Source: Lentisphaeria bacterium
GTDB lineage: Bacteria > Verrucomicrobiota > Lentisphaeria > Oligosphaerales > JAFGRS01
Direction: 5' to 3'
Assembly: GCA_016935045.1 (NCBI GenBank)
Contig: JAFGRS010000460.1
Coordinates: 1 to 22,186 of the forward strand
DNA length: 22,186 nucleotides
Below are positions 1 to 7,153 of this stretch, one piece after another (the first letter of the stretch is position 1; the number at the start of each line of letters is the position of its first letter). Below the pieces are notes generated by a model. The model was not told the origin of the DNA and made no database searches. It saw only the letters and a program-made list of their open reading frames with translations. Position numbers and translations under genes: made by a program.

Positions 1-42
1 GCCGAGTGGCGCTCCGGGTAGGCGCCACGAGCCGAGTGGCGC
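1..42. repeat. Short direct repeat with internal hairpin upstream of the first gene
   Basis: The 12-mer GCCGAGTGGCGC occurs at 1-12 and again at 31-42. Between the copies GCGCCAC (22-28) can pair with GTGGCGC (6-12). No gene is seen in 1-131; the window begins inside this gap, so the full element may extend to the left. Confidence 0.5.
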
Positions 43-131
43 AATCCCACGCCCAGAGATCGTCGCGCTCGGCTCGCGCGACCTACCCCCGGGTAAGGCG
101 TTGTGAGGGAACAGGCATCCGGAGGCTTGGC

Positions 132-1769
132 ATGGTCACGGACCGTGGCGGCGGCAGACGATTCGCGGCGCTGACAGGGGTGGTGTGGACGGCCTGCCTG
201 TGGCTCTTGGAGGCAGGGATCGCCATGGGGCAACTGACAACCTACACCTGGCCTGCGCAGGCCACGTTCTCGGACCGGTACCGGGTATTCGTCACCTGTG
301 GGGACGCCCCCGAGCGGGAAGTGCAGGTCCTCATGTCCCTGGCCCGCCATGGGGGAGACTACCGGGCCCGGGAGCTCGAAGGGCGCACCTTTTCCTTTGT
401 CCCGCTCTCCTTCGCGGGGGGAGAGGATGCGCTTCGGGTGCGGGTGGTGGAGGTTTTCGGGAGCGGGGCCGATGGTGTCCGCCTGAGTCCCCGGCGGTAC
501 GGCCTCGAGGCAACGCTGTCCGGGGACGGTCGCGAGGCGGTCTTCCGGGTGGACTCGCCCAACCGCTACCTCTCGGTGGACTTCGAGGTGTCAGACAACC
601 GCACCGCCACGGAGGCATGGATCAAACACATGTTCTGCCTGTTCGTGGACCCGCCGGAGACGGAGGTGCCGGAGAGGAATGCCCCGGATACGGTCGTCTA
701 CGCGCCGGAGGTCGCACCGGAGGCGCTGCGGCGGGCACGGCTCATCGTCTTCCCCCGCGGTCATCATCCCCTCTGGGAGTACGGCGGCGGAGGGATGATC
801 GAGGCCGACGGACGCCTGCGGCTCCAGGACGGGCAGGCCCTCTACCTCGAGGGAGGCGCGTTCGTCGAGGGGCTGGTCGCCGGCGACCCCCGCACCACCG
901 GCGGCCAGCGCATCTACGGCAGGGGGATCCTCAGCGGCCGGCACTACCTCTGGCGCAACCACCCGGACCACAGCGGCCCGGCATACCCTCACATCCTCGG
1001 GCTGGGAAACCGCGGCCGCGTCGAGGGCATCACCATCCTGGACTCCCCCAACCACGGCATCGTCGGCTGGACAACGGCCATCACCAACGTCAAGCTGCTC
1101 GGGTGGCACTGCAACAACGACGCCGTGCGGGTCGGCAGCGGCTCGGAAATCAGCCACTGCTTCTTCCGGGCCGTCGACGACCACTTCTACAATTTCCACA
1201 TCCATGTACACGATGTCGTCCTCTGGGCCGGGCACAACGGAGCCATCCTGACCTACGGCTGGGGAGGAGAACCGGGGGACAGAACCTACAACGCCGGGGC
1301 ATCCCTGCTGGAAGACATCGACATCATCCATCCCGAATGGACCGCCCTGGGCAACAACAACGGCCTCGTGGCGGCCCAGGTCGGCCTCGATTTCCGACCC
1401 CACGGCTACGGCGGCGACACAACCACCGTCCTGCGCAACATCCGCATCGAGGGGACCATCCCCGGCCTGGTCAATCTGAAACCCCGTTCGGGGAGAGAGG
1501 GCATCACCGCCGTGCCCGTGGCCAACGATCGGGTCGGTTACCTCGGCGACCTCGTCCTCGAGAACATCACCGTCGACGGGCAGTCAGGCAGGGGAGTGCT
1601 GCGGGGAAAACCGGGAGCTGCCATCGACGGCGAGGGGACCTTCCTGGTGCGCAATGTCACCTTCCGCAACGTCCGCATCGGGGGCGAGACGCTGACCGAC
1701 GCCGTGCGGGACCGCTTCCTCGACATCGACCCGGCCACGACACGTGACCTGCACTTCCCGGGAGAGTGA
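132..1769 (+). CDS. Exported GH49-like beta-helix glycosidase (clan GH-N)
   Basis: A 545-residue protein resembling the dextranase/isopullulanase family GH49, which shares the parallel beta-helix fold with GH28 polygalacturonases. It probably hydrolyses an alpha-linked polysaccharide outside the cytoplasm. Residues 10-34 form a signal peptide (basic RR, then a hydrophobic core ending near AMGQ). Residues 35-175 look like the N-terminal beta-sandwich (starting TYTWPA). Beta-helix coils run from about 200 to 530. The best evidence is the acidic trio D330, D349 and D350 (CNND, then VDD): the single Asp lies 19 residues before the Asp pair, the spacing I recall for the catalytic Asp376/395/396 of fungal GH49 dextranase. 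The frame stays open upstream to position 6, but ATG at 132 has GGAGG six bases ahead and places the signal peptide correctly. Substrate is uncertain; a GH28-like pectinolytic enzyme is the main alternative. Confidence 0.82.
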   Translation: MVTDRGGGRRFAALTGVVWTACLWLLEAGIAMGQLTTYTWPAQATFSDRYRVFVTCGDAPEREVQVLMSLARHGGDYRARELEGRTFSFVPLSFAGGEDALRVRVVEVFGSGADGVRLSPRRYGLEATLSGDGREAVFRVDSPNRYLSVDFEVSDNRTATEAWIKHMFCLFVDPPETEVPERNAPDTVVYAPEVAPEALRRARLIVFPRGHHPLWEYGGGGMIEADGRLRLQDGQALYLEGGAFVEGLVAGDPRTTGGQRIYGRGILSGRHYLWRNHPDHSGPAYPHILGLGNRGRVEGITILDSPNHGIVGWTTAITNVKLLGWHCNNDAVRVGSGSEISHCFFRAVDDHFYNFHIHVHDVVLWAGHNGAILTYGWGGEPGDRTYNAGASLLEDIDIIHPEWTALGNNNGLVAAQVGLDFRPHGYGGDTTTVLRNIRIEGTIPGLVNLKPRSGREGITAVPVANDRVGYLGDLVLENITVDGQSGRGVLRGKPGAAIDGEGTFLVRNVTFRNVRIGGETLTDAVRDRFLDIDPATTRDLHFPGE

Positions 1770-1843
1770 CCCGGGCGCCGGCGCGGAACCTCCCCGCAGA
1801 CCTCAGCATCAGGTGCACCAGGTACGGCGGAGACCTGTCTGCG

Positions 1844-1873
1844 CCTGCCTGTCGCGTCCGCGACGCAGGCAGG
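1844..1873 (+). terminator. Strong hairpin downstream of the glycosidase gene
   Basis: CCTGCCTG (1844-1851) pairs with CAGGCAGG (1866-1873), and TCGCG (1852-1856) pairs with CGCGA (1859-1863) around a two-base loop. It lies about 75 bases after the stop codon. No T-run follows, so it may act as a factor-dependent terminator or RNA-stabilising structure, or be another dispersed palindrome. Confidence 0.45.
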
Positions 1874-1958
1874 TATACCGCAAAGGCAGGCCGCCGGCTC
1901 CATTCCCCTGCGTGCGCGATGGGTTCATCCCTTTTGCCGCCGGATCGGGACGTCTGAG

Positions 1959-2042
1959 CCTGGGGCCGGCGGCTTGACGCCGTGAAGCCCCTTGGCGAAG
2001 ACGGGCCCGTCCCGCCGAAGCCTTGGCGGAGGCGGATCCCCC
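1959..2042. repeat. Dispersed element copy A (partial)
   Basis: The left end CCTGGGGCCGGCGGC matches TCTGGAGCCGGCGGC at 17996-18010. A 24-bp near-palindrome at 2012-2035 (arms CCGCC and GGCGG around AAGCCTTGGCG) differs from that at 18016-18039 by one base, and GATCC follows both. This copy carries an extra diverged unit (GAAGCCCCTTGGCGAAG, 1984-2000) and lacks the right-hand GGCTCCAG end, so it looks truncated with an internal duplication. Confidence 0.7.
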
Positions 2043-2059
2043 CCCGTCCCCGGGACCCC

Positions 2060-2097
2060 GTTTTCCGGTCGCGCGCCCGGCGGCCTGTCCGGAAAAC
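2060..2097. repeat. 38-bp GTTTTCCGG palindrome, copy 1
   Basis: GTTTTCCGG, 20 bases, then CCGGAAAAC, followed by ACCCCCGCG. Copies 2 (2127-2164) and 3 (2764-2801) have exactly the same total length, and all are preceded by a GGGAC/GGGTAC-like sequence. The architecture is that of a REP-like extragenic palindrome. Confidence 0.8.
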
Positions 2098-2126
2098 ACC
2101 CCCGCGTCAGGCCGCCACGGGACTCC

Positions 2127-2164
2127 GTTTTCCGGTCGCGTGCCCCGCGGCCTGTCCGGAAAAC
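2127..2164. repeat. 38-bp GTTTTCCGG palindrome, copy 2
   Basis: Sixty-seven bases after copy 1. The perfect 9-bp arms and the following ACCCCCGCG are the same, and the 20-base centre is nearly the same (TCGCGTGCCCCGCGGCCTGT against TCGCGCGCCCGGCGGCCTGT). Confidence 0.8.
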
Positions 2165-2208
2165 ACCCCCGCGCCAAAGGCGGTCCCGGGAACACAACGC
2201 GCGGGAAA

Positions 2209-2214
2209 TATACT
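2209..2214 (+). promoter_or_regulatory. Possible -10 element TATACT in an AT-rich island
   Basis: The stretch 2206-2240 is strikingly AT-rich for this window and contains TATACT, about 60-80 bases ahead of the two candidate starts of the CHRD gene. No convincing -35 hexamer lies 16-18 bases upstream, so this is weak. Confidence 0.35.
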
Positions 2215-2275
2215 AAGACTATAGACTTACTATTCATTCTGGCGGCGATCGCGGGCCTCCTGGCAGGACGTACAG

Positions 2276-2698
2276 GTGGAAGCGGAGTCAAACGGTGAGC
2301 ACGCTGAAGACGATGCGAGCAACGGTTTCGGTTTTGGCGTTGGGTTGTGCGCCATGGTTTCCGCGCCCAACGGTCAGGGAGTCGTCATGGCCGTGTTCCG
2401 CGGCATCGATCCGGAAACCCTTCTCGGTGCGGACGTTCGTCTCGGGGAACCGGGCGCACCCGGGGTTCCCGTGCTCGAGTTGCCGCCGCCAGAGGAATGG
2501 ATCCGCTCCCATCACGGACTGGCGGTGAGCCTCGTTCTGGACGCTCTTGATCCCGAACTCCGCGACTGGCAACGGCAGGGATGGCTCAGCCTGAATGTCC
2601 GCACCCAGCACTATCCGGAAGGAGAAATCCGGGCGCAGCTCGAGGCCCTGCCCAGGACGCGTCGAGCCGGTCGCCTTGGGGTGCCAGGCTCGCGCTGA
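2276..2698 (+). CDS. Small CHRD-domain protein, probably damaged at its 5' end
   Basis: The last two thirds (about residues 49-123 of 140) resemble the C-terminal part of the CHRD (chordin-type) domain. The segment GADVRLGEPGAPGVPVLEL stands where family members usually have an HIH-containing loop, and SLNVRTQHYPEGEIRAQL matches the family's NVHT-x-PGGEIRGQL signature. The annotated frame begins at GTG 2276 without a signal peptide. In the next frame GTG 2295, with GGAG seven bases upstream, starts MSTLKTMRATVSVLALGCA, a good signal peptide, but that frame leaves the CHRD sequence. A frameshift near 2340-2380 would join them, so this may be a decaying exported CHRD protein. It sits alone between repeat clusters. 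Confidence 0.5.
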   Translation: MEAESNGEHAEDDASNGFGFGVGLCAMVSAPNGQGVVMAVFRGIDPETLLGADVRLGEPGAPGVPVLELPPPEEWIRSHHGLAVSLVLDALDPELRDWQRQGWLSLNVRTQHYPEGEIRAQLEALPRTRRAGRLGVPGSR

Positions 2699-2763
2699 GA
2701 CAGCTATGCGCGTGGGGGAACGTCCGGAAAATACGCTCTCGCCCTTGGCGGACCGGGGTACCC

Positions 2764-2801
2764 GTTTTCCGGCCACGCGCGAGCCGGGTCGTCCGGAAAA
2801 C
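2764..2801. repeat. 38-bp GTTTTCCGG palindrome, copy 3
   Basis: Same 9-bp arms and total length as copies 1 and 2, with a more diverged centre (CCACGCGCGAGCCGGGTCGT). A lone half-site CCGGAAAAT lies at 2724-2732, so the CHRD gene is bracketed by this repeat family. Confidence 0.75.
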
Positions 2802-2900
2802 ACCCCTCGGCGGCGGCGAGGGGCCCCCGGACGTTGCGGTGCTGCCTCAGTGGAAGCCGGAAAAGCCGCTGAATCAGCCCGGAAGGCGTCCTCCGGCTGG

Positions 2901-3112
2901 GCTCAGGGCCTTGAGCAAGCAGTGCGGGGGGGCACACACCGCGTCGAGATGCCTTCGGCCCCTGCCCGGGCGTGCGGCTCATCGGACATGGTGGGCGAAA
3001 CTCCTGCTGCGCCGCGCTCCGCGATGCCGCCCGGGGACCGTGCGGCCTGCTGGAGGGCGAAGCCGTTTCGACGCGGGGTGCGGCCACGCACCCCTTGCTC
3101 AAGGCCCTGAGC
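2901..3112. repeat. Long imperfect inverted repeat enclosing 120 bp
   Basis: The arm at 2901-2947 (GCTCAGGGCCTTGAGCAAG, continuing to CGCGTCGA) is the reverse complement, with a few mismatches, of 3068-3112 (TCGACGCGG to AAGGCCCTGAGC). The right arm runs into AGGTCGAAGGGCTC, resembling the CCTGAGC-NNN-GTCGAAGG repeat of 8362-8488. No coding sequence is credible between the arms. With its flanks it fills the gap 2699-3255. Confidence 0.65.
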
Positions 3113-3176
3113 CAGGTCGAAGGGCTCCCGCTGAGCCGGGCCCGGCATGCCGCCCGGGGACCGTGCGGCCTACTGG
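3024..3176. repeat. Pair of 30-bp direct repeats
   Basis: ATGCCGCCCGGGGACCGTGC plus GGCCTGCTGG at 3024-3053 recurs at 3147-3176 with a single difference (TACTGG for TGCTGG), a period of 123 bases. The first copy lies inside the long inverted repeat and the second outside it, so they may be remnants of a duplicated composite element. Confidence 0.65.
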
Positions 3177-3196
3177 GAAAACGGGGGATGCCGCCC

Positions 3197-3214
3197 GAGG
3201 ACGGCGGGTTCCAG
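3197..3214. repeat. Fragment of the dispersed GGCTCCAG element
   Basis: GAGGACGGCGGGTTCCAG differs by one base from the right end of the full element at 18077-18094 and is close to the two copies at 7097-7151. It lies 42 bases beyond the stop codon of the minus-strand gene that ends at 3256. Confidence 0.55.
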
Positions 3215-3255
3215 CGCATCTCTTCCGGGATGGCCTCCGCCGTATCTGTATTGGT

Positions 3256-4089
3256 TCAGACGAGGGTCTGCTTGCTGCGGGTGGTCTGCAGTTCGTTGTC
3301 GGGGATGCGTCGGTGGAGCAGGTCGAGGGAGATGTCGATGACCTCCCTGGCCTCGTCCGGGGTGGTGGTGCCGATGGTGACCATATCGCAATCGCGGATG
3401 GTGTTCCAGACGAAGGCGAGGCCGACGGGGGGCAGGAGGCGTCCGGCGGCCAGGGGTTTGATGGTCATGACCGGTTTCCTGGCATTGCGGATGATGCGCA
3501 TGACCCAGTCGGCCTCGACCTGCATGAGGAATCCCGCGGCATTGTAAAGCTGGATGTAGGTCTCGACATCGGCCCCGGTCTTGTCGGCGATGACAATGCT
3601 TTCCGGCATATGGGTGGACAACCCGGGGACCATGCCTCGCTCCCGGATCATGGCCGTGTAGCGGTCGATGTCCCGGATGCGTTCGTGCAGACGGTCCACG
3701 AGCCGGTCGGTCATGCATTGGTGCGGGAAACAGAACGTTCCCCCCATGCTCCGGCAGTGGTCGAAAACCCGTTCGGGCTCCATCTCCGGGGGGCCTCCCG
3801 GGAGCAGGTTGAAGTGGGGGGTGAAGATGCGCCGCAACCCCCTGCCGCTGCGGTCCTCGGCCCGTTTCATGGCCTCGTCCAGGAGAGGCAGGGGCATACC
3901 CATCACCGCATCTACCCCAGCCTCGAGGAACACCGTCAGGATGTCCGCCAGGTTCTGGACGGTCTGGTAGCTCTTGATGAAACGGTCCTTTGCCGCACTG
4001 GTGTGGGACCACCCCAGGAACCAGTTCGTGCCGATGATCATGCGGCTGAGTTCGACGCCGCCGACACAGGTCCGAGGGAACGTGCCCAT
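3256..4089 (-). CDS. Aldo/keto-reductase-like TIM-barrel protein of unknown function
   Basis: A 277-residue protein with no signal peptide. The frame is open to 4224, but ATG at 4089 has GGAAGGA about nine bases upstream and the earlier residues are low-complexity. The opening (GGVELSRMIIGTNWFLGWSH) and the C-terminal strands (KPVMTIKPLAAGRLLPP, 205-221; DMVTIGTTTPDEAREVID, 235-252) follow the start and cofactor end of aldo/keto reductases. The expected Asp-Tyr-Lys-His tetrad is not visible: no D-x(4)-Y-G, and the strand where the catalytic His would lie reads RRIFTPHFNL (86-95). It may be a relative that binds a cofactor or another ligand. It is divergent from the EF-hand gene at 4287, with a 197-bp shared upstream region. 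The fold call is fair; the function is unknown. Confidence 0.7.
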   Translation of the reverse strand: MGTFPRTCVGGVELSRMIIGTNWFLGWSHTSAAKDRFIKSYQTVQNLADILTVFLEAGVDAVMGMPLPLLDEAMKRAEDRSGRGLRRIFTPHFNLLPGGPPEMEPERVFDHCRSMGGTFCFPHQCMTDRLVDRLHERIRDIDRYTAMIRERGMVPGLSTHMPESIVIADKTGADVETYIQLYNAAGFLMQVEADWVMRIIRNARKPVMTIKPLAAGRLLPPVGLAFVWNTIRDCDMVTIGTTTPDEAREVIDISLDLLHRRIPDNELQTTRSKQTLV

Positions 4090-4286
4090 TGCCGAGGTCC
4101 TTCCATGCCCAAGCCAGCGCCCATACCCGGGGCGGGCCGCCCGACAGTCAGCGGCATGCTCGGAATATGGTCCCTCGGCGCGCCGCGGCAAGGGGTGCAG
4201 GGGAATTGCCCAAGCGCGAGGCAATACGGGAGCCTGGCGGTCGTTTTCGGTTCGGATTGTGAACTCGCACGGTACGGAGGATCGTC

Positions 4287-7037
4287 ATGGATCCGCGACT
4301 GCGCGCCATGGTGCGTGCTGGAAGTGCCATTCTGTTGCTTTCCACCTTACCGATCGCGGCGCAGGGCATGGGCGGCGCGGGGGGCCCTCCCCTGCCCGGG
4401 GGCGCCCCGGGTGATCCCGCGTCTCTGTTGCGGCGGCTGGATCGGGATGGGGACGGGCGCATCAGCCGTTCGGAAGCCGGCCCGCGGATCCTGCAGGACT
4501 GGGACCGACTCGACCGCAACGCGGACGGCGCCGTGACCGTGGACGAATTGCGGAGCCCGGGGGGCGGCGCGCGGTCCGGACAGCCCGAGGGGACGCTTCC
4601 CTCGGCCGGCCGCGAACCGAGCAGCGTGCAGACGAATGTCCCGGCACGGATCCGCGGTCCGGCGCGGGTGTTTGTCTGGGCTGAGGGTCCCGCGGCGGCC
4701 GGAGACGGGACGGCGTGGGAGCGGGCATTCCGGGAGCTGCAGTCCGGGATCGACCGGGCGGCGGAGCTTGGCGGGGGGGAGGTCTGGGTCGCGGGAGGAA
4801 CCTATCTCCCGACTCTGGACGGCGATCGGGAGGCCACCTTCCGACTGCGGCCCGGAGTGGGTGTCCTGGGGGGATTCCGCGGTGTGGAGACGCAACGGGA
4901 GCAGCGCGACTGGGAAAGGAACCCGACGCTGCTTTCAGGCGACATCGGGCGCCTCGGCAGCGATTCCGACAATAGCTTCCATGTGGTGACGGGAACGGAC
5001 AACAGCCTGCTGGACGGCTTTGTGGTTACGGCCGGCAACGGCATGGGAGGAGGTGGCGGTCCCCGCGGCGGGGAAGGCCCCGGGATGGGCGGCGGTCCGG
5101 GAGTCCACACGACGCCCGAGGCGCTGCTGGCGGGCGCGGGACGGGGTGCCGGCGGGGGGATGGTCAACCTTGGTTGTGCGCCGACCGTGCGCAACTGCGT
5201 CTTTCGCGGCAACCAGGCCATGAAGGGGGGCGCGGTCTACAACCTGGCGGGGGGGCGTTCCTTCCGCGGGGCTGCGGTTTCGGTGCCGGCGCCCCTGTTC
5301 GAGGATTGCGTGTTTGAGGCCAATTGGGCCCGGGCCCGGGGGGGAGGCGTCAGCAACGACATGGGAGCCGCCCCGGTCTTCCGCCGTTGCCGCTTTTTTG
5401 ACAACCGCTGCAGCGAGAAGGGAGGCGGGATGTACAACGACTTCGGCTGCAGTCCGACGCTGACGCACTGCCTGTTTGTCGGGAACACGGCCTTTCGGGC
5501 CGGAGCCATGGGCAATGACGGGGCCAGTTGCCCGGTAGTGGCGTGCTGCACGATCACGGCCAACCGGGCCGAGGATGCGGGTGCCGGGCTCTACCAGGGC
5601 ACCGGGCCCTCGAACGATCCCACGATCCTGCGCTCGATCCTGTGGGGGAACCTGTGCGAGAATGGCCCCGCGGATCTCTACAACTGGCATGACTGCTCGC
5701 CCCTGGTACGGGAATCCTGCGTCGGCGGAGGCTGGCCCGGAGAGGGGAATGTGGACGTGGATCCCCGCTTCCGGGACGCCGAGCGGAGAGACTTCGCCCT
5801 GCGCCCCGAGAGTCCATGCCCGACCGCAGGCATGACGGCGCCGTTGCCGACGTTGCTCCCCGTGCCGAAGCTGGAGATGCGGCACGTGACTCCGCCCAGG
5901 GAGGCAAAGGCGGCCGCGGGCAATGGGCCACGCGTCTTCCACGTTCGCCCGGATGGGCCGGCGGACGGGGACGGGGCGACCTGGGCGACGGCCTGCCGTG
6001 ACCCGCAAGTTGCCATGGACGCGGCCTATGCCTGCGGCGGTGAGGTGTGGGTCTGCGCCGGGATCTACCTGCCGACGGGGACCGACCGCGGCGCCGCGTT
6101 CCGGCTGCGCGCGGGGGTGTCGGTCCATGGGGGGTTCCGGGGGGATGAGACGGAGCGTGACCAACGTCGTCCGGAGGCGAACGTGACGGTGTTCTCCGGG
6201 GACTTGGGGAAGCCGGGGGATATCTCGGACAATGCGTTTCACGTGCTGACGGGGGCAGATGACGCGGTGCTGGACGGTGTCACCATCAGCGGCGGCAACG
6301 CCGACGGGATGGCCTACGATGCCAAGGGCGGCGGCATGATCTGCTACGTGCGGGGACCCCAGGGCCGTCCGGGCGGGCCGGCGACGGGCACCAGCCCGAC
6401 GCTGCGGGGCTGCGTGTTCCGGGGCAATGTCGCCCGGGAGGGGGGGGCCGTCTACAGCTACGACCGCGGCACGCCGGTGTTCGAGGACTGTCTCTTCGAG
6501 GGCAATGCCGCGGAGAACGGCGGCGCCGTAGCGGACCGGGTGGGAGTGCGGAGTCGGATGCGTCGCTGCCGCTTTGTGGCCAACACGGCCCGGTACCGGG
6601 GCGGGGCCCTGTACCTGGACTATGGCTGTCGGCCGGAGATCGAGGCGTGTACCTTCACGGGCAATCGCTCCGCTGTAAACGGCGGGGGAGTGTACCTGAC
6701 GACACGCGCCTCGCAGCTCGAGAATACCGTCGCCCTGCTCCGTGCCTGCGTCTTCGCGGAGAACACGGCGGCGGGACAGGGCGGCGCGATCGCCAACGAA
6801 GACAAGAGCGTGCTCCTTCTCGACACCTGTACCTTCCGCGGCAACGCCGCCGCGGCGGGAGCGGACATCGATACGCGCCGGCAGGCAACGACAGTCCTCG
6901 AGGGAACCCCTCTCGACCCCACCGGCATGGCCACCGACCCGACATCGCAGACGCGCGCAGGTACCGTCGCGTCCTTTCCCGACCCGGAGCGGCAAGGCGC
7001 CGGGACCGGCGGGATGGGGCCGCGCGGCCGACGCTGA
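4287..7037 (+). CDS. Exported EF-hand and double beta-helix surface protein
   Basis: A 916-residue exported protein. Residues 1-26 are a signal peptide (hydrophobic AILLLSTLPIAA). Two calcium-binding EF-hand loops follow at 52-63 (DRDGDGRISRSE) and 76-87 (DRNADGAVTVDE). The rest is two homologous right-handed beta-helix modules, about 126-540 and 549-895. Each opens with RVF, then W(E/A)xA, GGGEVWVAGGTYLP (GGEVWVCAGIYLP in copy 2), GGFRG(V/D)ET and SGD(I/L)G, then (S/D)NxFHV(V/L)TG. Coils such as CVFRGNxAxxGGAVY and CxFxxNxAxxxGGG repeat throughout. The first module closes with VDVDPRFRDAERRDFALRPE, typical of choice-of-anchor Q beta-helix proteins. ATG 4287 has GGAGG just upstream. A role in calcium-stabilised surface adhesion or polysaccharide binding is inferred; no catalytic residues could be assigned. 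Confidence 0.88.
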   Translation: MDPRLRAMVRAGSAILLLSTLPIAAQGMGGAGGPPLPGGAPGDPASLLRRLDRDGDGRISRSEAGPRILQDWDRLDRNADGAVTVDELRSPGGGARSGQPEGTLPSAGREPSSVQTNVPARIRGPARVFVWAEGPAAAGDGTAWERAFRELQSGIDRAAELGGGEVWVAGGTYLPTLDGDREATFRLRPGVGVLGGFRGVETQREQRDWERNPTLLSGDIGRLGSDSDNSFHVVTGTDNSLLDGFVVTAGNGMGGGGGPRGGEGPGMGGGPGVHTTPEALLAGAGRGAGGGMVNLGCAPTVRNCVFRGNQAMKGGAVYNLAGGRSFRGAAVSVPAPLFEDCVFEANWARARGGGVSNDMGAAPVFRRCRFFDNRCSEKGGGMYNDFGCSPTLTHCLFVGNTAFRAGAMGNDGASCPVVACCTITANRAEDAGAGLYQGTGPSNDPTILRSILWGNLCENGPADLYNWHDCSPLVRESCVGGGWPGEGNVDVDPRFRDAERRDFALRPESPCPTAGMTAPLPTLLPVPKLEMRHVTPPREAKAAAGNGPRVFHVRPDGPADGDGATWATACRDPQVAMDAAYACGGEVWVCAGIYLPTGTDRGAAFRLRAGVSVHGGFRGDETERDQRRPEANVTVFSGDLGKPGDISDNAFHVLTGADDAVLDGVTISGGNADGMAYDAKGGGMICYVRGPQGRPGGPATGTSPTLRGCVFRGNVAREGGAVYSYDRGTPVFEDCLFEGNAAENGGAVADRVGVRSRMRRCRFVANTARYRGGALYLDYGCRPEIEACTFTGNRSAVNGGGVYLTTRASQLENTVALLRACVFAENTAAGQGGAIANEDKSVLLLDTCTFRGNAAAAGADIDTRRQATTVLEGTPLDPTGMATDPTSQTRAGTVASFPDPERQGAGTGGMGPRGRR

Positions 7038-7096
7038 TGGTTCCGGCGCCGGGGCGCCGTTCGGGGGGATCGCCGGAAGCCGATACCGCGACCGCA

Positions 7097-7151
7097 GAGG
7101 ACCGCGGGCTCCAGGGGAGAAGAGGCCGCGGAGGACCGCGGGCTCCAGGGG
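7097..7151. repeat. Two tandem copies of the GGCTCCAG element end
   Basis: GAGGACCGCGGGCTCCAGGG starts at 7097 and again at 7131 (period 34), between the convergent ends of the EF-hand gene and the aldo/keto reductase gene. The unit differs by one base from 18077-18096. Confidence 0.65.
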
Positions 7152-7153
7152 GC

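Noticed and set aside
1..131. tRNA gene at the left edge
   Set aside because: No cloverleaf or conserved T-loop sequence could be found; only a direct repeat is present.
2581..4536. 651-residue open frame on the plus strand
   Set aside because: It overlaps the CHRD gene, repeats and the opposite-strand gene 3256-4089, and its translation has no family motif or signal; it is a by-product of high GC content.
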